Positions 49,936 to 61,518 of a stretch of DNA of 64,000 bases are shown piece after piece (positions within the stretch are counted from its first letter, which is position 1; the number at the start of each line of letters is the position of its first letter). A program made the translations under genes and the position numbers. Location: assembly GCA_947561715.1 (NCBI GenBank), contig OX387205.1, positions 1,741,001-1,805,000 on the forward strand, given 5' to 3'. Below the pieces are notes generated by a model. The model was not told the origin of the DNA. It worked only from the letters and a program-made list of their open reading frames with translations, and did not search any database. This stretch comes from Ascidia mentula. Its lineage: Eukaryota; Chordata; Ascidiacea; Phlebobranchia; Ascidiidae.

Positions 49936-50695
49936 CTTTGCTTGGCCATAGTGTTTTCACCTTGTTTTCTCCGTTTTAGTTGCACCTAGTTTGGTGCCCA
50001 ACGGATGACGGTGATTGTATAGTCACCACAAAGTGGAAGTCTTTGCTTGGTCATTACAAAGGATTCGCAGCTTCCGGCATTGTGATGTTGTTGATGCAAT
50101 CTATCACTACCATAGCAAGAGCCACGGCCTCCTCAGTCTACGCATTGTTTTGTGACCAACCTGATGTCCCGCATAGTGAAAAAGTTGAAACAATGTTTCT
50201 TACCAGTCTTCCAACCAAGGTGGGTCGTAGGTTGTGGCACCAGATTACAAACCCATCTTTTACCGTGCCAAAAACTCACAAATTGGTCGCTGTTGTGGGG
50301 GTTCCCCAGTCACACCAAGTCCATTTATCTGCGAGTGAAGGAGGACAAATTAACACACGTATGGCTGCGCTCTTCAAACAACGTTTACCAAAACTTTTTA
50401 CCGAGTGGTTATGTGATACAATTTTGGCGGATTTAGGAGTGCAGAGTGCTAATAACCAGGGCTTCCTAAACTATGCGTCCAGATTCTGTTGGAATTCGGG
50501 GTCACCAAATATAATTTATGGTCGCCGAGCAGGTTGATTTCTGTTTCCCGAGGGCGGCACAGAATTTGTTTTTTTTTTGGGAGCGAAAAACAATCAAGCC
50601 GCCCTACTTGTAACTTGCATGAATGCAACCAATAATGTTGTAAGTCACACCAATACCGTACTGAAGAGACCTATTAGGTCTGCAGTTCATCAAGT
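49936..50695 (+). mobile_element. Long relative of the hammerhead-bearing repeat with an internal ORF
   Basis: The left part (TTGGCCATAGTG, then GTCACCACAAAGTGGAAGTC) and the right part (GTAAGTCACACCAATAC, then CTGAAGAGACCTATTAGGTC) match the 48.4-kb copy, with about 600 bp between. An open frame of 185 codons (49980-50537) fills most of the inside. I find no reverse transcriptase, nuclease or transposase motif in it, and it has no ATG at its left end. The ribozyme core is changed (CTGAAGA, and no GAAA after stem II). Confidence 0.55.
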
Positions 50696-53439
50696 AAATA
50701 ACAAAATGGATATAAAGAAAGAGTATTGGAACTTATTTATGATTACTACGTCACCATATCGTAAAATGGACAAAAAAGCTGATAATTATAGACAGATTTC
50801 GCTTCATTAAGATTTTAAATTAGCATTGCTGCGTAGACGTGGTGACGGTAGCTCATTACAGCTTTACCAACGTCATCAAGCAATGCATTTGTGACATCAT
50901 AACTTACGCAAAGGAAATCTTTGCAAATTAAATGCTAATGTCTTAAACTGCCATGGCCTTATTCGGCGTGCACACATTTTTATGGGGGTTACGAACCGTA
51001 TGACGTCACGCATGTAGAGGTATGTAACATTATTGTAAAGTTTACCAGATGTAAAATGCGGAAATGCGACATTGTAAAAGTTTGATTTACACATGACAAA
51101 ACTTTCATCGGGTAAAAAGACGTCATTGCAAATAGTGACTTTGCATGTAATTTGCATGTTTTTCAACTAATTTGCATAAAAACCCGGGTGAAGTTGCGGG
51201 GACGGTCAATGGTAACATGAAATACAAGACAGAATTACTTTGACATTTTAATGAAAGAAACCGAGCAAAAGGCTCACGCAAACCAACACAAACTATAGCA
51301 ACTGTCTGCGCAGCATAGAGCTGATACAGTTATTTATAAACCAAGGCCCCAAAACACATTAACATTTTTAACCGCATTGCTTTAGCGTAAATCGATCTGT
51401 CATTTCGCCGTCTAGACGTCACGGACTTTGCGTTGGTAAACATTGTGATGTATACAGTCATTATGACGTTGTCAATGGGCTTTTTATATGCTTGAATGCA
51501 GAAGTCCGTCCTGTATATTGTGGTAAGGCTCGGGAAGGTGACAGTGACTGTTTGTGTCGTCAGAAAGAGTTGTTTGTGATCGCACATTCAAAGAATTTTA
51601 AATATGTTTCGTTAAGTGAGATTTCCAGATGTGAAAAAATTCACAAATTCTTGTCCCAATCAATGACGATGCCGTTTAGGAGAAATATTTCGGTTGGTTT
51701 TGTTGATAAAATATCCTACTGCGAGTTTTAGAGATCTCCTGCCCAGTGATGCAAAAATGTGTGTTGAGTGTTGTTGTTTTGATGCAGTAGGAAGACAAGA
51801 TGTTGCGTGAATCAACATGGCGTTTGATCTTAAATATTCATAACTATAATTTGAGCAGAAGTATTAGAAGCAGTAACTTTGTATATGTTGCAAACAAGCT
51901 AAATGAAAAAAAACCAGGATATTTAGTGTGTGGAAAACAAAAAATACATATATAGGCAATGGAACCAAATAATAGCAAACGTCCTCGTTGGCCAATAACA
52001 GACAACATATTCCATAGTCACCCCAAAGCTGCACTGATAAGAGTGAGTACTTCCAAACTGTGGCTATGTATGCAGCTCGCTTCAAAATACATAGTTAAAA
52101 GACGTGGTATATATAGGGTTACAACACAAGGTTGTGAACTCTTAGGGGAAGTGAAATTAACTCCTAATGGGTTGGCGGTACAGACCATAAGAGGTGCAGC
52201 AAAGTAGATGCAAGGTGACACCACATAAGATGTGTAAACATACATGCACATGTGTATGTGGTTTACTTATGGGCGCAGCTACAAGCCCACATCAAGTAAT
52301 TTGAGCTGGTAATTGCACAGGATATTAGACATAAATTTAGAGGCTTGTCTGCAAGTGCCACGTTTTGCGTTAAATGGAGAAGATTTGATGAAAACGGGCG
52401 CTTAGTAAACGCCAGAAGGTTTTGAAAGTTTGATGAAGGGAAAATTAATTGTAAAAAAAAATTTCCTTGTTTTGCTGCAATTTATCAAACTGTAGGAACG
52501 AAAAAATGCTTTTCAGTCACGCAGAGAGTTCGAGAAAAGTAAAGAAATACAGGTTTGGTCTCTGGTAGACGTTTTATTCAAAAGTTTTAAATCCTCCAAC
52601 GCGCAACGAATAACGTGGATGTTGATTTGAAATGCCTGTACAGGCTGCCGGAGGAAGTTTTTGTGTCAAAACTGCCAATTTTGAAAGTCACAACCACATT
52701 CCAATATTGCGTGATAGACATGTTCGCGCGGTAGACCGCACAACACCCATCAGTCTGGGCACGGTCAAAATTGCTGTGTGTTTTTTTCGAATTGCAGCAA
52801 TGTAATTTAAGACCATTACACCCTGTCCGAACTATGACTAAGTCCTTCCGATATGCCAACAATGTCACCAAAGCCTCAACTTTACTCCAGATTAGAAAAC
52901 AGGTGCTTGGAGCTCCAACGGAAATAACAAACACGTTTCATAAAAATGACCTTCAGGGAAATGAAAGGTATATAAAAGAGAACATCACATTCAGTTTTCG
53001 AAGCATATTTCGAGATTTTACGATTTCTTTTCACTGAAATCAGAAGAAAAAATAGTCGCGGATTAGCAGAAAAATGCGAATTTCAGGAAAAAAACAAGGA
53101 TTTGACAAAAATAGTAAAGACGAGTTCCCAGAAAAGCTTCTGGCGTTTTCTGACACCTAAATTTAGCAACATTTCGACAAGTTACGTCGTTTGTTTAGTT
53201 TTTAAGAGACAGTGAATATATTTCACATTTTGTGCAAGTATTTAGTTGGTCTAAACCCGTATTAATAATCCACTCACGTTATCGCTTTTGTGGTCTGACT
53301 TATGGTTATGATTTGGAAGAAACAATTACATGTATGTTGCGCATCCATGTTCAAAGAGGCTAACAAAAACCTTTTTGATTTCAACATGTTTAGGTTTATT
53401 TACTACTTAATTGCAGATTATTCACGTTCAAAGCCTAAG

Positions 53440-53515
53440 TATCGTGAAAAAGTGGATAATCCAACGAGGCTGCAATGCCTTGTTTGCAAAGCTTGTAAAC
53501 CTCACGTTCAAAGGG
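53440..53515 (+). mobile_element. Diverged SINE fragment
   Basis: AAAAAGTGGATAATCCAAC and GCAAAGCTTGTAAACCTCA match the conserved body of the 25.7-kb SINE with several changes. Confidence 0.45.
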
Positions 53516-53712
53516 TTGTAGGCGACCAAATCGAGAGAAATCTGCTTCTCTTGTGTTTGTATTTTCGTGGGACTAAACATGTGTTCTGCAAATTATTAAC
53601 CTTTCGACGACGTTTTTTTACAGCACGCAAATTTGGGGGTTAAATAAGGGCTGTAAGCGCATACGTAACCCGCATATCAAAATACGAGGCCGTTACGGTG
53701 CTTAACGTAAAC

Positions 53713-56700
53713 ATGAAATGTGGCAGCGATATCATCCGACGAGCTATTTCGTCATGTCCACGCGTCACACTACGAAGCAGAGGCGGTTCTGTGGACCAAA
53801 ATAGCAAAGAGCGATCAGGTACACGTGGGCTCCTTTTACTGTTCTGATATGCGTCAGAACATTGTGATACAAAGACGTGTTTTTTTTGTTACGTTTATGA
53901 AACTTTGTTAGTTTGTCCCTAAAAAGTCGAAAAATGAAGATTACCTTGTTTTGAAATTGTTTTGAAACTTGTTTAAACTTTTAAACTTTTTGAAATTGCG
54001 TTGTGACTTAAATTTGATCTTGCGTTATTGACACAATATTTGCTGAACAATAAATAAAAAACTTTAAAACAAGCCAAAAAAACACGCACTCACAGCCAGA
54101 TTTACACAGGTTCAAAGGCAACAGCACGATCGGTTTTAGCTCGAAGCTTCGAAGAGATTCCCGAACCCAAAGCACTTCCAATACTCGGCACAGCGCTCGA
54201 GTATTCGCCACTCAAGAATTTTAACCCGTCATATTTGGGAGAACATTGGGTGAAAAGACACAAAGAACTCGGTCCAATCTACAAGGAAAATATAATCCCA
54301 GGTGAGTGTTTCCAAAAGTTTTTTGTCCGCTGAACCCTGAGACGTTATTTAGGTTGACAAGGACCACCCAAGTACGTTGGAACCGTCCAATAAAGGACCA
54401 TTCTAGCTTAAATTGTTTTATTATAGTTTCAGAATGTCACAACAAACATGCAACAATGGAATAGAATACTGCGGCAATTGCCCTTTACTTCCTTTAACGC
54501 ACGCGTCCAAAACCGCATATTCTGGCATATTCCAATGTTTCTGCTTCTGAATTTTTCCCTGGAACCGTGCGGTTTCACATGCAGTGTACTGAGGTCACCT
54601 TCGTACATTCTTAATGCGTCATGCAGCGTATTACAGATATGTTGCTGTTTTAACATTGTGATCAGATTATTCAATCACAGACCCGTCTCGCATACATATC
54701 CCATAAAACAGGCCCAACGAAAATTCAACCGTTGCGGCGCATCTGTGCCCATATAAATCTAGGGGGCATTTGAGTATGAAAAGAAGGCCAATGACTATGA
54801 TTATTTGTTTAGAAACGGAAGACTCCCTTCAGAACAATATTATGTAATCTCCACAAAAATCTCGCGCCCACGTGCATTGTCGAGTATGTCGACCCTCCTG
54901 CAAACCGTCATTTTACTTATTGCTGCAATATGGCCCATCTGGCAATCGACGTTTCGTTGTATCATTAGCATTTTGTCATCCTGATAAACACTGCTGCATG
55001 GTGGTCAAAACGTTGATACAATAAAATTACTGCAAGGAGAGCCGTATTGCAGCAATAAAATTGATGAAAAATGTTTCGTGACGTGACTGCTGGAAATGGT
55101 CGAAATGTATAACACATGTGCTGGTAAAATGTTTAGTAACCAACGATGCATCGCAAAATGGTCCAAATGGTCGGTATTTAGCACAAATTCAACTAGCGTA
55201 ACGCAGTGATGGCCTCAAACCGCAGCCGTTACCGCTTCGTCAGAAATTTGAATCGTGCGGAAACTTTTAATAGCTTAAATAACTTCCGTTGTGTTGATTT
55301 TTGTTTATGTTAGAGTCGCCCAAAGGTGCCCTCTTTACTGATGCAGTGTGGATTGATGAGTTGTAGTATTAAATTTACTTCGTTGTAGAATGTGTGTTAT
55401 TTCACACTTGAATGCCAGTGGTTACGAATCAATTATACCTACTTAAAACCAGTCGATAGTGCAGAAATGTTTAGGTGTGCCGCTACTTTGTGCGTGGTAC
55501 ATCTCAGTGTATTATCGCTTCTTTGCGATGGAAAGGTTCGTCTACAGTTTTGTTCAAGAGCATTTAACACAGTTATGTTTTTTGTTGTAGGTGATTTATT
55601 ACGAATATACATTTCTTAGCCAACAAACTGTAACCATTTATTCATTTATTGGAGTTGGGGGCGTACTAATTCTATGTTAAATTCATGCACCTAGTCTAAT
55701 ATCTATTGACGCTGATTGTCTTTTAAAGTTTTCTGGTTACTGATATGACCCGTATGTGAACACCCACAAGCTAATTCCTGCAGTCTTTTGTAAATTTTCT
55801 CCTAGTACAAGTCCAGAGTTTTTCGAACTGTGCATCGCGACGCCTAGGTGATACCTTTTGTGTTTCCAGGGGCATAACGTCACTTTTTAAACAAAGAAAA
55901 CTCGACTATTTTTAGGAAAAATGAAATTTAAGTCAGCTTTTTGCGACCGAAAATTTGAAATATTGGAGCAAATCGTCCTTACACAAATGATGGGTGTGAC
56001 GCAATAATTTTTCCAAGTGCGTCGCATACGAAACAGTTTTAGGACACTGACTTAGTGTAACATTGATTTTACTTACCACAGGCATGATGGAATATATTGT
56101 GTACACGTCATCACCAAAAGATACGGAACAAATGCTGCGCAGTGAAGGAAAGTGTCCTCATCGTGATCCACTAAGCCCTCTGGTGGCCGTACGAGATGAA
56201 TTGGGGGAGCACAGAGGTTTAGCAAACAGCAATGGAGAGGAATGGCGTAAAGTGGGTTTAATTCTCTGAAACAAATAATTTAGAAAATAAAACTTCTTGG
56301 GAACACTATTAACAGATATGCTCATAATTCTGGGAATGAAGAGACGCCAGTCAGGTTAGCTCCTTATAATCCTGGAGCTACACCAACCACGTCTTTTAAA
56401 CTGTTAATGGCAAAAGTTCTTGCCGAAACGTTTTTTCGTATGAAACATGACAATGTTGACAACAACATATGCCGGGGTCTTTATTCTCAGAATTGTTTTC
56501 GCTTCTTGCAACATTATTTCTTTTATTGGTATAATATTGCAATTAGATGTATCTGAATAGTCTTAGAGCTTTGTACTTTTTTAAACAAATAATGTTATGT
56601 TTTTCGTTAACTAAGTTAATATTCTTCTTTATAGTCTATTCTGCGTTGAAACTGTTTGGCATGACGCCCACATTATAAGCAAAAAGAAGTTATTCTAAAA

Positions 56701-59700
56701 TATCATAAAGATGTTTAGTAGCAGAATACTGATGCATTAAATACTTTTTTGCAGATAAGAAAACTTGTAAACAACCTTTTCTTGAAGAGCACCATTGTTC
56801 GTCAGTTTGCACAAAGGCATTATGAAGTTGCATTGGACTTGGTGGAATACATCAAAAAAAATTTAGATACAAACGGAGAGGTTTGTGAAATTTGTTTTCA
56901 GCCTTTTGGGGGTTTTGTGTTCTTTACATTTAATAGTCATGGCGTATAAATTTTTTTAGCTTTATATTATAATGCTTGAACATGTTTGACATGTATAGAA
57001 ATATAGAGCAGTATTTTTCAACCTTTTTGAGCCAAGTAACACTTTTTTTATTAAAATAATCTTGCGGAACACCAAACTGTTGGAAGTACTGCGGCATTGT
57101 ACTTAACCAGCAACAGGCTCGCGCCATTACATTCTTATCATTACAAAACAAGTCTTATTGTTACACAACATTAAATAAAGCAATTCACTATGGAACATAC
57201 AAACCGGCCATAGTGGATGATTAATTTCATAAAGCTATTTACGCCCTTTGTGATAAACAAGCGATTTCCGACCATGTTCCAAGGAACATTAGTCAAACTA
57301 ATAAATTTCTCGCGGAACACAGGCCGATCTTTCACGAAACACTGATGTTCCGCGGAACACCGGTTGAAAATCACTGATATAGAGCATAGCAACTGCAATA
57401 ATTACCAATAAAAGTGACCAAAATATTGAATGAACAAATTAAACTGTCATTCATTCAAACATGAAATATTGCTGAATCATGAGAATAAAAGTCTACCCCT
57501 ATTTTTTCTGGGTAATCATGTCATTTGTAACAGCCTTAATTACCCTCAATTATATGTAGCAATAGAGGTCCTGTGGCTGGCCACTATTAATGATTGCAAT
57601 AAATCTTTTGCAGGTGCCCAATTTTGGTAAAGTACTCAACAGATGGGCAGTAGAAAGCACTGGAGTTTTTGCATTGGACACAAGACTAGGTCTGCTGAAA
57701 TATTGTAATCTATTTGAAGGGTTTTTGCAGTAGTTCCACCTGTCATAAACTGGTAACACAACAGTCCTTAACAAAATGTAATGTATTTGAAGAGTAGTAA
57801 TATTTCATGCAATGCCTTGGCTGCCAAGCCTGCAAACCTAATGATATTTAAAGAGTATAATCAATTTTAAAGCTAATTATATTCCAAACACAACGCCAAA
57901 TTTATCCACAAATCAAAAACTATCAAAGGCATTTTCACTAACAAAGAACACCAAATTAGCACCAAACTACTTACTTAATTTTTGCTGTTTTAAGGCATTT
58001 TCACTTTTTATGATAAAGGTGCTTTAAAACAAGATATCTCACCCACCTTGCAGAGCATGATTGATCACAATGAAAAAATGTTTAAAAGCATGGGGAAGCT
58101 TTTGTATGGTCTTCCTTTCTGGAAACTCTACAAGACAAAAGAATATAAGGTAAATTAAAGAAAGAAATACAATTTCATTCATCCACAAGATTCTTGGCCT
58201 TTATTTAACTGTTGTTTGTAACAAGAATAATACAACTATATGAAGAAAGCGACCAAAAAGCATGATAGATCATTTTCTTTCAAGATAAGCTTTTGCGTTG
58301 AGTTATACTGTATCTCTATTTCAATATAAACAGCTCTAGTCTACCAAGACTGGCACTGACGAAACTACATAGCAAAAACAAAAATTATTAAAATTTCAAA
58401 CATAACTGTTTTTGTGCAGAGGTTGTACGAAGGTCACAAGGGTCAAATAAAGGCAGCTCAATACCACGTGAAACGAATTATGAAAGAGTGCAGAGAAAAT
58501 AAGAGTGAATGGTCAAACCGACCAAGTATTTTGCATTCCGAAATGACGCCAGAGTAAGAGAAATATGCAAATTAAAAATTAAGTCAACTTTTTTCAAAAT
58601 GTATGTATTTTTTTAAGGAAAGCATTTTCAATTTCTAATCGAATAGAAAAAAAGTTTTTTCAAAATAATGAGATGCTGCAGTGTGAGGTTGAATTACTAA
58701 ACCAAGCAAATAATTTGCAGGCAAAAAACAATGCTTGTGACAGAAGTGTTGATAGCTGGGATTGATACGACAGCAAATGCAGTTGCCTTTCTGTTATATG
58801 CACTTGCCACAAATCCTCAAAAACAGGAAAAACTTAGAAAAGAAATCCATGAAATTTTTGCAACAACAGGACCATGTGGGAAGGTAATATTTTTAACCTC
58901 CATTTTTTACCTTTTGTTTTCACAAATAAAATCGTGGCTGCATAATATTTAGCAATATTAATGCCAAAAAAAAGAGTATAGCCATAGCTCTTTGTTAGCT
59001 AAGGTACATTGTATTTACTCTCCAACTACTGGATAGTGAACATGTAAAATTACTACAACAATTAAACAAAAAAATCTAAAGAAAAATAATTAAGTCAATG
59101 AAAATCAACCACCATAACGTTAACATTGTTGAAAGTCAACCAAATTTTTAACAGGATGGATAGTTTGAGACTTTTTCAACTGTGTCAGACTAGATTTATC
59201 AGGGCATCTACTTTACCATAGGTATATTATAATAAAAAACTCTACTACAGACACTTTCCAACGCCAAGTACCTGCAAGCATGCATAAAAGAAACCCAACG
59301 TATGTTCCCATTTGTCAGCAGTACATCACGACGATATGATCAAGATCTTGTTCTGTCTGGACATATAGTTCCTAGAGGTAAACAATATGTTATTGTAGAT
59401 ATTATTACTATTTATATTTTTTCTGGTAGTAGGGCTGTTTTTTGAAATTTACTGATGTAAATTACTCATTACTGGAACTTGGAAACATTTAAGCCCCATT
59501 TGTTGGACAAAAACAACTTTTACAAACATCTGTGTTAGGTGAACTGCAAACATGCACTTTTCATACTGCTATTTTTGCTGCCAGGCATACTTATTAATCA
59601 GAATTGTTCTTCTGGCACTCAAGTTTCTAGTGTTTATTTGAAACCGACGTTTCGTCTGCCATCCGGCGAGACCCTGAGGAAGTCTCGCCGGATGGCAGAC

Positions 59701-60777
59701 GAAACGTCGGTTTCAAATAAACACTAGAAACTTGAGTGCCAGAAGAACAATTCTGATTAATAATGCACGTTTCATAATTGCAGAATCAGCTTCGTTTTCA
59801 TTCACAGCAGGAAAATGAAGGATGTCTCCAAGAAAACATATATTTTTCCACATTAAATAAAATCAAGCTAATCCTGCTTTATAAATTATTTAATTTATTA
59901 CTAAAAGTGCAGCGATTGCCCCTCACAGTCCATTGGTTTAACCTTCAAATATAAACAACTGGGGTTCATCTTATTCACAGCCACAGGCTGCAGGTAATAC
60001 ATACTAAAATCAAAGTAATTTTAGGGACTCACATTCTCAACACTTCGAACATGATGAACAGCAGAAATCCTGAGTGTTTTCATGATCCCAACACATTCTT
60101 GCCGGAACGCTGGATGAAAGACTTTTCTGTTACAGAAAGGCAGGCACAAAGGTAATGTTTTGGGCATTTGTAGGTGCTGTAGTCACATTTTTTGTGTAAT
60201 ATCTAATTGCTAGCACTTACATAGGTGTATTTTGGGAGTCAAGCCGAAACATATCTGGTTTATTCAGTAATCTGATAATTTGGTTTATCTTTACACAATC
60301 AATTTTGGACTCTATTTATAAGTTATAATAAATATAGGGATATTTGTCACAAAAAAAAAACTTAATTTAAATGTAATAATTTTCTAAAATTCTTTGAAAA
60401 CACGCAGCAAAAAGTTTTAGAGCAACAATACTTAAATTTAATCGACAAATTGTTTTTTCAGATTTTTTATGTCAGGCCCATTTGGCATGGGAGTTCGTAT
60501 GTGTCCCGGACGAAAGTTTTCAATGCAAGAACTTCACATGGCAATCTCAGCGATTTTGCAAGACTTTCGCATCGAGTACCACCATAAACCAATCAAGGTG
60601 GCGTTCAGACTGGTTTCATTTCCAAGTGAGGAGCCACAGTTCAAGTTTATTCCACTGGAAAAAGATGAGAAAGAAGCTCTGCGTAGACATGCACGCATGA
60701 CAGTGTCACATGTCGGTTACACATCACATGGCACCTTGGAACACCAGGAAGGATTAAGGAAAAGTTCCAGTAGATGA
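53713..60777 (+). CDS. Mitochondrial-clan cytochrome P450
   Basis: Eleven exons: 53713-53818, 54110-54301, 56082-56251, 56755-56880, 57614-57689, 58019-58149, 58420-58553, 58721-58883, 59251-59377, 60025-60151 and 60462-60777. All are GT-AG with agreeing phases: 555 codons plus TGA, slightly longer than the usual ~500-530. Exon 1 encodes an Arg/Ser-rich N-terminus (MKCGSDIIRRAISS), fitting a mitochondrial presequence; this exon is inferred because exon 2 has no ATG in frame. Exon 2 has the proline-rich hinge and LGPIYKE. The I-helix has AGIDTT, the K-helix KETQR (ExxR), then FLPERW, and the haem loop is PFGMGVRMCPGR with the Cys ligand. CPHRDPL, NRWAVEST and ALDTRLG are typical of mitochondrial P450s (CYP10/11/24/27/49 relatives), which take electrons from adrenodoxin. 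The substrate cannot be named. A palindromic repeat and a hAT element sit in its introns. Confidence 0.93.
54915..55065. mobile_element. Diverged copy of the foldback/Penelope-like repeat family
   Basis: TTGCTGCAATATGGCCCATC at the left is inverted at the right (GAGCCGTATTGCAGCAA). The right arm has CCTGATAAACACTGCTGCA, then AAAACGTTGATACAATAAAA, matching the order in the 30.3-kb copy. It lies in P450 intron 2. Confidence 0.6.
57009..57376. mobile_element. Non-autonomous hAT-like element with 8-bp target duplication
   Basis: The ends are CAGTATTTTTCAACC and the inverted GGTTGAAAATCACTG. The 8-bp sequence ATATAGAG flanks it on both sides (57001-57008 and 57377-57384). An inner motif GCGGAACACC is also inverted. 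It is 368 bp with no transposase and lies in P450 intron 4. Confidence 0.85.
57808..57845 (+). mobile_element. Short SINE fragment
   Basis: CTTGGCTGCCAAGCCTGCAA followed by ACCTAATGAT matches the tail region of the 49.1-kb repeat. Confidence 0.4.
59575..59765. repeat. 82-bp perfect palindrome (foldback/Penelope-like family) in a P450 intron
   Basis: The left arm 59591-59672 and right arm 59682-59763 are exact reverse complements, separated by CCTGAGGAA. The left flank GCTGCCAGGCATACTTATTA matches the outer sequence of the 30.3-kb copy. From the spacer into the right arm it reads CTGAGGA, a stem (GTCT...AGAC), GAAACGTC: a hammerhead-like start without a clear stem III. Confidence 0.95.
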
Positions 60778-61271
60778 ACAACTTTTTTACGGTAGCAACA
60801 CACCATGAATACCTCAATTTTACACTTACCGACGTTGTGAGAGATGTGGCTTGCACAGTCGCTATGATCTCAGTTTTGCACACTGGATACTGTGTTTACT
60901 GTTGTCACATCATTTTCACACACTCTACCTTGGCACCTAATATGTGATCACTTATGGACATTCACAATACAAACAGATGTTATTTAGAAATAATTTTGAC
61001 CTGGAAACCTCAAAGTATGATTAAATTAATTTCCCCCAAAAACGTAACCAGATTAAAATACACTTCTAGTCTCATTCATTCCAAATTTTGCTTGCTTTGT
61101 TTCCACAAGTTCACTGATAGTTTTCAGTTAGCAGTGTTATTGCATTTGTTTTATTTATATTGTTCATGATTGTTGTTGATTATTTCAATCATTGATGCAA
61201 TGAGCACTTTTTTTAGCAGTGATGGAGTTATGTTTTTCTAATTATTGATTGATTGGTTGATTTCCATTGCA

Positions 61272-61277
61272 AATAAA
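61272..61277 (+). terminator. Possible polyadenylation signal of the P450 gene
   Basis: AATAAA about 495 bp after the P450 stop, with a second ATAAAA 18 bp later. The span from 60778 to here is probably 3' UTR. Confidence 0.45.
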
Positions 61278-61518
61278 GGGTTTTAATGCAATAAAATGCC
61301 AACATGCTATTGACATAATGTCATGTCAAGTTGCCAGACAATATTGATAAACAGAACTGTCAAAAACAAACAAACAGGTTACTATCATGTGATATGTTTC
61401 ACATGATATAGCAACAATTCTTGTTCCATGGCATGTGGCAGTGTAAGCATGAGCAGTATTTAATGAACAGTAGCTTGCCCAGTAACAGTCACAAATTTCT
61501 CAATAACTGTTAACTCAA

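Larger units (their letters stand above)
47389..53712. other. Repeat-bearing spacer between the candidate secreted protein and the P450 gene
   Basis: Contains two relatives of the hammerhead element (48.4 and 50 kb) and SINE fragments (49.05 and 53.44 kb). Nothing else recognisable was found. Confidence 0.5.

Noticed and set aside
49980-50537. Host gene of 185 codons
   Set aside because: It lies between two halves of a repeat shared with 48.4 kb, lacks an ATG and shows no recognised domain. It is described as part of the repeat.
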